A stretch of DNA of 64,000 bases from Balanoglossus misakiensis (lineage: Eukaryota > Hemichordata). Below the pieces are notes generated by a model. The model made no database searches. It was not told the DNA's origin and was given only the letters and a program-made list of their open reading frames with translations. The stretch is from positions 1,860,001 through 1,924,000 of the forward strand of contig CM082582.2 in assembly GCA_040954595.2 (NCBI GenBank), in the 5' to 3' direction. Positions 1 through 11,200 of this stretch are shown here, in pieces (the first letter of the stretch is position 1; every line of letters starts with the position of its first letter). A program made the translations under genes and the position numbers.

Positions 1-605
1 GTTTACAATTTACTGACTTCAAGTGAAGTTGTTCACATTGACTTCATAAATGATCTGTGTCCATTCTTGCATTCATGTCCATGTACGTGATGTGTCTATA
101 GACATATTGTGACCAGACAAACTATTTCAACTCATGTATTCTGTTTGCAATGTACTGAATTCAAGTAAAGTTGTTCACATTGACTTCATAAATGATCTGT
201 GTCCATTCTTGCATTCATGTCCATGTACGTGATGTGTCTATAGACATATTGTGACCAGACAAATTATTACAACTCTGGTTTCTGTTTACAATTTACTGAC
301 TTCAACTAAAGTTGTTCACTTTGACTTCATAAATGATCTGTGTCCATTCTTGCATTCATGTCCATGTACGTGATGTGTCTATAGACATATTGTGACCAGA
401 AAAATTATTACAACTCTGGTATTCTGTTTACAATTTACTGACTTCAAGTAAAGTTGTTCACATTGACTTCATAAATGATCTGTGTCCATTCTTGCATTCA
501 TGTCCATGTACGTGATGTGTCTATAGACATATTGTGATCAGACAAATTATTACAACTGTGGTATTCTGTTTACAATGTACTGACATGAAGTATAGTTGTT
601 CACAT
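1..605 (+). repeat. 142-bp satellite array, + orientation, block 1
   Basis: Tandem monomers of about 142 bp; for example ATTCTGTTTACAA recurs at 421 and 563. Here + means monomers reading GTTCACATTGACTTC. Each monomer holds the 12-bp perfect palindrome TGTCTATAGACA. The block stops at 605, where a gypsy LTR begins inside the GTTCACATTGAC motif, and resumes in register at 5272. No convincing coding content: the short frames crossing monomers exist only because this repeat lacks stops in one phase. Confidence 0.97.
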
Positions 606-791
606 TGTGCTGATACGTCATCAGCAGATGATTAAAATGTGATTCATTAGCATATTATGTAACGTGTGCAAAGGAAGCAACACGAGTGTGATGCGGATCT
701 TGGATGTACTTGAGTAGTTTGTTAGCGATGTTATGCTGGACAATAAATAGTTCTTGAATAGAAACTACCCGACTCGGCGTAATTCGTGACA
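606..791 (+). repeat. 5' LTR of gypsy element
   Basis: Direct repeat of 5086-5271, TG...CA ends, 186 bp, short for the family. An AATAAA lies at 742-747 (5222-5227 in the 3' copy) and could serve as the polyadenylation signal. No convincing TATA box was recognised. Confidence 0.96.
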
Positions 792-807
792 TGGTGGCAG
801 CGGTAAA
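792..807 (+). promoter_or_regulatory. Primer-binding site
   Basis: TGGTGGCAGCGGT follows the LTR end with no gap. It is complementary to a tRNA 3' end reading ACCGCTGCCA plus CCA, which matches the acceptor end of metazoan tRNA-Leu (AAG/TAG type) from memory. The position and the initial TGG are directly visible; the tRNA identity is inference. Confidence 0.8.
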
Positions 808-864
808 GCAGTGAAAACCGTGCAGTACCAGTAACTTTCCCGGACGAGGAACACGGAAACCAAG

Positions 865-3800
865 ATGCCGAAAGCTAACCCGCCAGAAAGCTTCAGCTTC
901 AACGTAGCGGAATGGCCCGCGTGGAAGACACGTTTCACAAGGTACAGACTGATTACGAAGCTCGACAAGGAATCTGGGGCGATCCAGGTAAACACACTCC
1001 TTTATAGCATGGGCCCAGAAGCCGATAAAGTCTTTGCCGGACTAAGATTCGCCGCTGAGACTGATAAAAATAACTACGACATCGTTATGCAGAAACTCGA
1101 CGAGCATTTCATCCCTAAAACAAACGTCATCCATGAAAGACTCTGTTTCAACCAACGGGTACAACAAAAAGGGGAACCCGTAGAAGCATTTCTGAGAGAT
1201 CTTTATGACATGGCAGATCGTTGCGACTTTGGAGTATTTCGAGATCAAAGTCTTCGGGATAGAATTGTCGTCGGAATACTCGATTCGGAAGTGTCACAAA
1301 GAATGCAATTGGAAAGTGGTTTGACACTTGAAAAAGCGATCGAGATGGCAAAACAGGCAGAAAAGGTAAAAGACCAAGTTTCCGCACAAGGACATGCCAA
1401 AGCCCTTGACGAAGTTTTCGAAAGAAGGAAAACGCCGTACAAACCGGGTAGAAAACAAGGCAGGTCGCCAAAAGGGAAAGGAGAAGAAAATCCCAAAAGT
1501 GCATGCGGTAGGTGCGGCCGGAAACACGCAAAAGGACAGTGTCCCGCTCGAGGAAAAGAGTGTAACAAATGTAAAAAGATGAACCACTTCGCAACCGTTT
1601 GCAGAAGCAAAGATGTGAAAGAGGTGACAAAAATGGAAACTACCGTTGAGGAAGTGGAGAAAAGGTCATATTTCTTGGGAGCCATTTCCAAAGCCGAGGA
1701 AATGAAGACAGCTTGGCAAGTAAACTTGAAGGTCAGTGGGAAAACCATTAATTTCAAGATCGACACGGGCGCCGACATATCCGTTATCTCACACAAGATA
1801 TATAAACAAATAGCCAGAGGCACTCCACTGAAACCACCCGATGCCGATTTATTGAGCCCAGGGGGAAAACTGGATTGCAAAGGTCAGTTTACAGCCCACA
1901 TCCGCTACAAAGACAAAGTCTATTCTGTACCAATATACGTGATACAGGGAGATCATGTCAACAACCTGCTCGGACGGGAGATTGCCTGTCAGATGGGACT
2001 GGTAATTAGAGCCGAAGAGGTCAGTAACCCAAAGAGTCCTGAGCAAACAAATGTGTTTGGAGATGTAGGCTTAGTGCAATGTAAGCCAGTAAAAATACAG
2101 CTGAAAGAAGGTGCTAAACCGTACAGTGTAAACACAACACGACGGGTTCCATTTCCAATGCTTCAAAAAGTGAAGGAAGAGTTGCAGCGAATGCTTGAAA
2201 ATGAAATTATAGAAGAGGTTACCGAGCCAACAGAATGGTGTGCTCCTATGGTAGTGGTCCAAAAGCCGAGTGGAAAAGTCAGAATTTGTGTGGATCTGAG
2301 GAAATTAAATGAAGAAGTGAAGAGAGAAAGATATGTCCTCCCAACATTAGAAGACATAGCTCCAAAACTAGCAGGATCCAACGTATTCTCCAAACTAGAT
2401 GCCTCAAGTGGATTCTGGCAGATTCCCTTAGATCCAGAGAGCTCAAAGTTGACCACATTTATTACACCGTTTGGTCGGTTCTGCTTCAAAAGGCTGCCAT
2501 TTGGAATTACCTCAGCACCCGAAATATTCCAGCGTGTAATGTCAGACATGTTGCGTGACCATGACAACGTAGAGGCTATCATGGACGACATCATAATACA
2601 TGGGAAATCGGGAGATGACCACGATAAACATCTCAACAAAACACTTCGTACAGTAGAACATTCCGGACTGAAACTAAATAAAGGAAAGTGTGAAATAAAG
2701 AAATCAAGCATCAAGTTCTTTGGAGGGATAATTAGCGGAGATGGCGTGAGCGCAGATCCAGATAAAGTGAAAGCAATAGAAGAGCTTCCACCCCCTACCA
2801 ATGTACATGAACTGAAGCAACTCCTTGGCATGATAAACTACCTCGGAAAATTCCTGCCAAACTTGTCAGCCACACTACAGCCAATGAGCGAATTACTCAA
2901 AAGTGATACAGCATGGCTCTGGGGACCAAAGCAAGACGACGCCTTTAAGAAAATGAAAGAATTAGTAACAAGAACACCGGTTTTGGCATTTTACGACCCA
3001 AGTAAACCAATCACGGTGAGTGCAGACTCAAGCAGCTACGCAATGGGTGCAGTCCTATTTCAAGATGAGGGAGATAGACGACGACCAGTAGCCTATGCTT
3101 CCCGCACATTGACCAAAGCTGAGCAGAGATACGCACAGATAGAAAAGGAATGTCTTGCAGGTGTATGGGCATGTGAAAAATTCTCACGTTACCTGACCGG
3201 ATTGGAGTCATTCACCCTGGAAACCGATCATAAGCCATTAGTACCACTGATAAACAGCCAAGATTTGGACAAGACACCACTGAGATGTCAACGACTACTA
3301 CTACGACTAATGAGGTTCAACGCCAAGGCAGTGTATGTACCAGGCAAGGAATTGGTGGTAGCTGACACACTTTCCAGACTTCCAGTAAAACGTACAGAAA
3401 GCCCAACCACCGTGGAAGATGTACAAGCCCACGTGGAGTACGTGGAAGCAAGCAAACCAGTTTCAACAGAAAAGCTGGAAGAGATTAGTGAACAAACACA
3501 AGCTGATGACCAACTACGACTCGTCCTAGAGTTTACAAAACTAGGATGGCCCAAACGATCGAAAGTAGTCCCAGAAGAAATACAGAAATATTTCGCTGTA
3601 AGGGGACAACTGTCAGTCATCAACAACATGGTGCTCTATGAAGATAGAATCGTGATTCCTACAAGTATGAGGGATGATACCCTCAACCGAATCCACGAAG
3701 GACATCAGGGTTTGACAAAATGCCGTGAGCGAGCTATCCAGTCAGTTTGGTGGCCAGGCATCGCAAAAGATATCAAGAAGAAGATATCCACATGCAAGTT

Positions 3801-4803
3801 TTGCAATGAAAACAAACCAACCCAAAGAAGAGAACCACTGATGACTACCCCATTGCCAGAGAGGCCATGGCAGAAAATTGCGGTCGATCTCTGTGAATGC
3901 GATGGCCAGAAATACATGGTAGTGATGGATTACCAAACCAGATGGTTAGAAATTGTACACATGACCACCACCACTAGTCGACAAATAATAGGCAAACTGA
4001 AGAATATGTTTGCAAGATGGGGAATTCCAGAAGAAATATTCTCCGACAACGGTCCACAGTTTACAGCTTTCGAATTCCAAGAGTTTAGCAGAAAGTATGG
4101 ATTTCGATGCAACACCTCCAGCCCTCATTACCCACAATCCAATGGAGAGGCAGAAAGCGGCGTTCGCATCGCGAAGAAAATCCTGAAGCAAGAAGATCCA
4201 TTTCTTGCACTGATGAGTTACAGAGAAACTCCAATAGCAGCCACAGGCACCAGTCCATGCAAGTTGATGATGGGACGTCAAATACGCACAACACTCCCAA
4301 CACTTCCACAAAATTTAGTGCCGGAACAGCCCGACCTGAAGACAGTCCGAGCTGCAGATAAGAAGGCCAAAGATGCATACAAAAGAGCATACAATAAACG
4401 ACATGGAACGAAAAGCCTGCCAGAGCTGTTGCCAGGAGACGAAGTCAAAGTTAAATTGGATGGAGAAAGTGGTTGGAAAACACCAGCAAAAGTAATCAGT
4501 GCTGATACAACACCACGTTCTTACATCATACAGACATCAAATGGTACTCTGAGGAGAAACCGGAGACATCTATTGTTCACATCGAGACCAGAGAAGTCAT
4601 CCCAGAATGCAACACCACCGAAGGAACAAATATCGTATCCGGTTATGCCAACCAGAGAAGAAAGTCCACTACCCAGAGGGGAAAAAGATGCTACAACAAA
4701 CGGAGAGATAACACCACCACCTCCGGAAAATACAGGAGAGCAGGTCCGAACCAGAAGTGGACGAATCGTGAAGAAACCGGTGAAATATCACGATGAGTAT
4801 TAG
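865..4803 (+). CDS. gag-pol: Gag-Pol polyprotein of Ty3/gypsy retrotransposon
   Basis: Single 1312-residue frame with no Gag/Pol frameshift. Gag occupies about residues 1-250 and ends in two zinc knuckles (214-246): a CX2CX3HX4C variant and a canonical CX2CX4HX4C. An aspartic protease follows with DTGAD at 300-304. Reverse transcriptase spans about 420-620, with the catalytic motif as IMDD (D574, D575). RNase H covers about 715-835 (first Asp at 721). Integrase has an HHCC zinc module (H944 to the CKFC at 977-980) and the D1008, D1061, E1097 triad with 35 residues between the last two. The C-terminal part resembles a GPY/F-like integrase tail; no chromodomain was seen. The first ATG after the primer site is used. 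Pol resembles the K02A2.6/Mag-like group of invertebrate gypsy elements. All catalytic residues inspected are present, so the element may be active. Confidence 0.96.
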   Translation: MPKANPPESFSFNVAEWPAWKTRFTRYRLITKLDKESGAIQVNTLLYSMGPEADKVFAGLRFAAETDKNNYDIVMQKLDEHFIPKTNVIHERLCFNQRVQQKGEPVEAFLRDLYDMADRCDFGVFRDQSLRDRIVVGILDSEVSQRMQLESGLTLEKAIEMAKQAEKVKDQVSAQGHAKALDEVFERRKTPYKPGRKQGRSPKGKGEENPKSACGRCGRKHAKGQCPARGKECNKCKKMNHFATVCRSKDVKEVTKMETTVEEVEKRSYFLGAISKAEEMKTAWQVNLKVSGKTINFKIDTGADISVISHKIYKQIARGTPLKPPDADLLSPGGKLDCKGQFTAHIRYKDKVYSVPIYVIQGDHVNNLLGREIACQMGLVIRAEEVSNPKSPEQTNVFGDVGLVQCKPVKIQLKEGAKPYSVNTTRRVPFPMLQKVKEELQRMLENEIIEEVTEPTEWCAPMVVVQKPSGKVRICVDLRKLNEEVKRERYVLPTLEDIAPKLAGSNVFSKLDASSGFWQIPLDPESSKLTTFITPFGRFCFKRLPFGITSAPEIFQRVMSDMLRDHDNVEAIMDDIIIHGKSGDDHDKHLNKTLRTVEHSGLKLNKGKCEIKKSSIKFFGGIISGDGVSADPDKVKAIEELPPPTNVHELKQLLGMINYLGKFLPNLSATLQPMSELLKSDTAWLWGPKQDDAFKKMKELVTRTPVLAFYDPSKPITVSADSSSYAMGAVLFQDEGDRRRPVAYASRTLTKAEQRYAQIEKECLAGVWACEKFSRYLTGLESFTLETDHKPLVPLINSQDLDKTPLRCQRLLLRLMRFNAKAVYVPGKELVVADTLSRLPVKRTESPTTVEDVQAHVEYVEASKPVSTEKLEEISEQTQADDQLRLVLEFTKLGWPKRSKVVPEEIQKYFAVRGQLSVINNMVLYEDRIVIPTSMRDDTLNRIHEGHQGLTKCRERAIQSVWWPGIAKDIKKKISTCKFCNENKPTQRREPLMTTPLPERPWQKIAVDLCECDGQKYMVVMDYQTRWLEIVHMTTTTSRQIIGKLKNMFARWGIPEEIFSDNGPQFTAFEFQEFSRKYGFRCNTSSPHYPQSNGEAESGVRIAKKILKQEDPFLALMSYRETPIAATGTSPCKLMMGRQIRTTLPTLPQNLVPEQPDLKTVRAADKKAKDAYKRAYNKRHGTKSLPELLPGDEVKVKLDGESGWKTPAKVISADTTPRSYIIQTSNGTLRRNRRHLLFTSRPEKSSQNATPPKEQISYPVMPTREESPLPRGEKDATTNGEITPPPPENTGEQVRTRSGRIVKKPVKYHDEY

Positions 4804-5085
4804 GGCTAGATAGAAGGCAGATGCCACTGTGAGGGGCAGAATAATCCCCTGGCACTGTCAAGCTTAGGGTAGTCCACCCCTAAGTGTAGTTGTATAGGGT
4901 AACTTGTTTGAGTATTATTAGCCTAGTAGAGACAATTACTTTCAATATTACCACAATGAACACTAATGAAAGACAATAAGACAATTACGATATTTTGAGT
5001 TTTATTTGAGCTTTATTTGCATTGGCATTCGTAACAGCAAGTTTGTTTATGTGTAAAAGTGTCACAAACTCAAAAGAAAGGGAGA
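4804..5085 (+). other. gypsy 3' untranslated region with polypurine tract
   Basis: A 282-bp non-coding stretch between the Gag-Pol stop and the 3' LTR. It ends in the purine run AAAAGAAAGGGAGA (5072-5085) directly abutting the LTR, the expected plus-strand priming site. A short stem can form near 4822-4858 (TGCCA ... TGGCA around GGGG/CCCC). No env-like frame is present. Confidence 0.85.
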
Positions 5086-5271
5086 TGTGCTGATACGTCA
5101 TCAGCAGATGATTAAAATGTGATTCATTAGCATATTATGTAACGTGTGCAAAGGAAGCAACACGAGTGTGATGCGGATCTTGGATGTACTTGAGTAGTTT
5201 GTTAGCGATGTTATGCTGGACAATAAATAGTTCTTGAATAGAAACTACCCGACTCGGCGTAATTCGTGACA
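5086..5271 (+). repeat. 3' LTR of gypsy element
   Basis: Identical by eye to 606-791. It is followed at 5272 by CACAT, the second copy of the target duplication, after which the satellite monomer continues in register. Confidence 0.96.
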
Positions 5272-8200
5272 CACATTGACTTCATAAATGATCTGTGTCC
5301 ATTCTTGCATTCATATCTATGTACGTGATGTGTCTATAGACATATTGTGACCAGACAAACTATTTCAACTCATGTATTCTGTTTACAATGTACTGAATTC
5401 AAGTAAAGTTGTTCACATTGACTTCATAAATGATCTGTGTCCATTCTTGCAGTCATGTCAATATACGTGATGTGTCTATAGACATATTGTGACCAGACAA
5501 ATTATTACAACTCTGGTATTCTGTTTACAATGTACTGACTTCAAGTAAAGTTGTTCACATTGACTTCATAAATGATCTGTGTCCATTCTTGCATTCATGT
5601 CCATGTACGTGATGTGTCTATAGACATATTGTGACCAGACAAATTAATACAACTATGGTATTCTGTTTACAATGTAATGACTTCAAGTAAAGTTGTTCAC
5701 ATTGACTTCATAAATGATCTGTGTCCATTCTTGCAGTCATGTCCATGTACGTGATGTGTCTATAGACATATTGTGACCAGACAAATTATTACAACTCTGG
5801 TATTCTGTTTACAATTTACTGACTTCAAGTGAAGTTGTTCACATTGACTTCATAAATGATCTGTGTCCATTCTTGCATTCATGTCCATGTACGTGATGTG
5901 TCTATAGACATATTGTGACCAGACAAATTATTACAACTCTGATATTCTGTTTACAATGTACTGACATAAAGTAAAATTGTTCACATTGACTTCATAAATG
6001 ATCTGTGTCCATTCTTGCATTCATGTCCATGTACGTGATGTGTCTATAGACATATTGTGATCAGACAAATTATTCCAACTCATGTATTCTGTTTACAATG
6101 TGCTTACTTCAAGTAAAGTTGTTCACATTGACTTCATAAATGATCTGTGACCATTCTTGCATTCATGTCTATGTACGTGATGTGTTTATAGACATATTGG
6201 GACCAGACAAATTATTACAACTCTGGTATTTTGTGTACAATTTCCTGACTTCAAGTAAAGTTGTCCACATTGACTTCATAAATGATCTGTGTCCATTCTT
6301 GCGATCATATCTATGTACGTGATGTGTCTATAGACATATTGTGACCAGACAAACTATTTCAACTCATGTATTCTGTTTGCAATGTACTGAATTCAAGTAA
6401 AGTTGTTCACATTGACTTCATAAATGATCTGTGTCCATTCTTGCATTCATGTCCATGTACGTGATGTGTCTATAGACATATTGTGACCAGACAAATTATT
6501 ACAACTCTGGCTTCTGTTTACAATTTACTGACTTCAAGTAAAGTTGTTCACTTTGACTTCATAAATGATCTGTGTCCATTCTTGCATTCATGTCCATGTA
6601 CGTGATGTTTCTATAGACATATTGTGACCAGACAAATTATTACAACTCTGATATTCTGTTTACAATGTACTGACATAAAGTAAAATTGTTCACATTGACT
6701 TCATAAATGATCTGTGTCCATTCTTGCATTCATGTCCATGTACGTGATGTGTCTATAGACATATTGTGATCAGACAAATTATTCCAACTCATGTATTCTG
6801 TTTACAATGTGCTTACTTCAAGTAAAGTTGTTCACATTGACTTCATAAATTATCTGTGACCATTCTTGCATTCATGTCTATGTACGTGATGTGTTTATAG
6901 ACATATTGGGACCAGACAAATTATTACAACTCTGGTATTTTGTGTACAATTTCCTGACTTCAAGTAAAGTTGTCCACATTGACTTCATAAATGATCTGTG
7001 TCCATTCTTGCGATCATATCTATGTACGTGATGTGTCTATAGACATATTGTGACCAGACAAACTATTTCAACTCATGTATTCTGTTTGCAATGTACTGAA
7101 TTCAAGTAAAGTTGTTCACATTGACTTCATAAATGATCTGTGTCCATTCTTGCATTCATGTCCATGTACGTGATGTGTCTATAGACATATTGTGACCAGA
7201 CAAATTATTACAACTCTGGCTTCTGTTTACAATTTACTGACTTCAAGTAAAGTTATTCACTTTGACTTCATAAATGATCTGTGTCCATTCTTGCATTCAT
7301 GTCCATGTACGTGATGTGTCTATAGACATATTGTGACCAGAAAAATTATTACAACTCTGGTATTCTGTTTACAATTTACTGACTTCAAGTAAAGTTGTTC
7401 ACATTGACTTCATAAATGATCTGTGTCCATTCTTGCATTCATGTCCATGTACGTGATGTGTCTATAGGCATATTGTGATCAGACAAATTATTACAACTGT
7501 GGTATTCTGTTTACAATGTACTGACATGAAGTATAGTTGTTCACATTGACTTCATAAATGATCTGTGTCCATTCTTGCATTCATATCTATGTACGTGATG
7601 TGTCTATAGACATATTGTGACCAGACAAACTATTTCAACTCATGTATTCTGTTTACAATGTACTGAATTCAAGTAAAGTTGTTCACATTGACTTCATAAA
7701 TGATCTGTGTCCATTCTTGCAGCCATGTCAATATACGTGATGTGTCTATAGACATATTGTGACCAGACAAATTATTACAACTCTGGTATTCTGTTTACAA
7801 TTTACTGACTTCAAGTAAAGTTGTTCACATTGACTTCATAAATGATCTGTGTCCATTCTTGCATTCATGTCCATGTACGTGATGTGTATATAGACATATT
7901 GTGACCAGACAAATTAATACAACTATGGTATTCTGTTTACAATGTAATGACTTCAAGTAAAGTTGTTCACATTGACTTCATAAATGATCTGTGTCCATTC
8001 TTGCAGTCATGTCCATGTACGTGATGTGTCTATAGACATATTGTGACCAGACGAATTATTACAACTCTGGTATTCTGTTTACAATTTACTGACTTCAAGT
8101 GAAGTTGTTCACATTGACTTCATAAATGATCTGTGTCCATTCTTGCATTCATGTCCATGTACGTGATGTTTCTATAGACATATTGTGACCAGACAAATTA

Positions 8201-11200
8201 TTACAACTCTGATATTCTGTTTACAATGTACTGACATAAAGTAAAATTGTTCACATTGACTTCATAAATGATCTGTGTCCATTCTTGCATTCATGTCCAT
8301 GTACGTGATGTGTCTATAGACATATTGTGATCAGACAAACTATTCCAACTCATGTATTCTGTTTACAATTTACTGACTTCAAGTAAAGTTGTTCACATTG
8401 ACTTCATAAATGATCTGTGTCCATTCTTGCATTCATGTCCATGTACGTGATGTGTTTATAGACATATTGGGACCAGACAAATTAATACAACTCTGGTATT
8501 TTGTGTACAATTTCCTAACTTCAAGTAAAGTTGTCCACATTGACTTCATAAAGGATCTGTGTCCATTCTTGCATTCATATCTATGTACGTGATGTGTCTA
8601 TAGACATATTGTGACCAGACAAACTATTTCAACTCATGTATTCTGTTTGCAATGTACTGAATTCAAGTAAAGTTGTTCACATTGACTTCATAAATGATCT
8701 GTGTCCATTCTTGCATTCATGTCCATGTACGTGATGTGTCTATAGACATATTGTGACCAGACAAATTATTACAACTCTGGCTTCTGTTTACAATTTACTG
8801 ACTTCAAGTAAAGTTGTTCACTTTGACTTCATAAATGATCTGTGTCCATTCTTGCATTCATGTCCATGTACGTGATGTGTCTATAGACATATTGTGACCA
8901 GACAAATTATTACAACTCTGGCTTCTGTTTACAATTTACTGACTTCAAGTAAAGTTGTTCACTTTGACTTCATAAATGATCTGTGTCCATTCTTGCATTC
9001 ATGTCCATGTACGTGATGTGTCTATAGACATATTGTGCCCAGAAAAATTATTACAACTCTGGTATTCTGTTTACAATTTACTGACTTCAAGTAAAGTTGT
9101 TCACATTGACTTCATAAATGATCTGTGTCCATTCTTGCATTCATGTCCATGTACGTGATGTGTCTATAGGCATATTGTGATCAGACAAATTATTACAACT
9201 GTGGTATTCTGTTTACAATGTACTGACATGAAGTATAGTTGTTCACATTGACTTCATAAATGATCTGTGTCCATTCTTGCAGTCATGTCCATGTACGTGA
9301 TGTGTCTATAGACATATTGTGACCAGACGAATTATTACAACTCTGGTATTCTGTTTACAATTTACTGACTTCAAGTGAAGTTGTTCACATTGACTTCATA
9401 AATGATCTGTGTCCATTCTTGCATTCATGTCCATGTACGTGATGTTTCTATAGACATATTGTGACCAGACAAATTATTACAACTCTGATATTCTGTTTAC
9501 AATGTACTGACATAAAGTAAAATTATTCACATTGACTTCATAAATGATCTGTGTCCATTCTTGCATTCATGTCCATGTACGTGATGTGTCTATAGACATA
9601 TTGTGATCAGACAAACTATTCCAACTCATGTATTCTGTTTACAATTTACTGACTTCAAGTAAAGTTGTTCACATTGACTTCATAAATGATCTGTGTCCAT
9701 TCTTGCATTCATGTCCATGTACGTGATGTGTTTATAGACATATTGGGACCAGACAAATTAATACAACTCTGGTATTTTGTGTACAATTTCCTAACTTCAA
9801 GTAAAGTTGTCCACATTGACTTCATAAAGGATCTGTGTCCATTCTTGCATTCATATCTATGTACGTGATGTGTCTATAGACATATTGTGACCAGACAAAC
9901 TATTTCAACTCATGTATTCTGTTTGCAATGTACTGAATTCAAGTAAAGTTGTTCACATTGACTTCATAAATGATCTGTGTCCATTCTTGCATTCATGTCC
10001 ATGTACGTGATGTGTCTATAGACATATTGTGACCAGACAAATTATTACAACTCTGGCTTCTGTTTACAATTTACTGACTTCAAGTAAAGTTGTTCACTTT
10101 GACTTCATAAATGATCTGTGTCCATTCTTGCATTCATGTCCATGTACGTGATGTGTCTATAGACATATTGTGACCAGAAAAATTATTACAACTCTGGTAT
10201 TCTGTTTACAATTTACTGACTTCAAGTAAAGTTGTTCACATTGACTTCATAAATGATCTGTGTCCATTCTTGCATTCATGTCCATGTACGTGATGTGTCT
10301 ATAGACATATTGTGATCAGACAAATTATTACAACTGTGGTATTCTGTTTACAATGTACTGACATGAAGTATAGTTGTTCACATTGACTTCATAAATGATC
10401 TGTGTCCATTCTTGCATTCATATCTATGTACGTGATGTGTCTATAGACATATTGTGACCAGACAAACTATTTCAACTCATGTATTCTGTTTACAATGTAC
10501 TGAATTCAAGTAAAGTTGTTCACATTGACTTCATAAATGATCTGTGTCCATTCTTGCAGCCATGTCAATATACGTGATGTGTCTATAGACATATTGTGAC
10601 CAGACCAATTATTACAACTCTGGTATTCTGTTTACAATTTACTGACTTCAAGTAAAGTTGTTCACATTGACTTCATAAATGATCTGTGTCCATTCTTGCA
10701 TGCATTTCATGTACGTGATGTGTATATAGACATATTGTGACCAGACAAATTAATACAACTATGGTATTCTGTTTACAATGTAATGACTTCAAGTAAAGTT
10801 GTTCACATTGACTTCATAAATGATCTGTGTCCATTCTTGCAGTCATGTCCATGTACGTGATGTGTCTATAGACATATTGTGACCAGACGAATTATTACAA
10901 CTCTGGTATTCTGTTTACAATTTACTGACTTCAAGTGAAGTTGTTCACATTGACTTCATAAATGATCTGTGTCCATTCTTGCATTCATGTCCATGTACGT
11001 GATGTGTCTATAGACATATTGTGACCAGACAAATTATTACAACTCTGATATTCTGTTTACAATGTACTGACATAAAGTAAAATTGTTCACATTGACTTCA
11101 TAAATGATCTGTGTCCATTCTTGCATTCATGTCCATGTACGTGATGTGTCTATAGACATATTGTGATCAGACAAACTATTCCAACTCATGTATTCTGTTT

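Larger units (their letters stand above)
606..5271 (+). mobile_element. Intact Ty3/gypsy LTR retrotransposon
   Basis: A 4666-bp element bounded by 186-bp direct LTRs (606-791, 5086-5271) that look identical by eye and begin TG and end CA. The 5-bp target duplication CACAT lies at 601-605 and 5272-5276. Inside are a primer-binding site right after the 5' LTR, one uninterrupted Gag-Pol frame and a polypurine tract before the 3' LTR. Identical LTRs, an open frame and an intact target duplication indicate a very recent insertion. Sister satellite units at 7542-7546 and 10379-10383 show the same local sequence without the element. Confidence 0.97.

Noticed and set aside
4804-5085. An env-like gene in the gypsy element
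   Set aside because: Only 282 bp remain between the Pol stop and the LTR, with no open frame.
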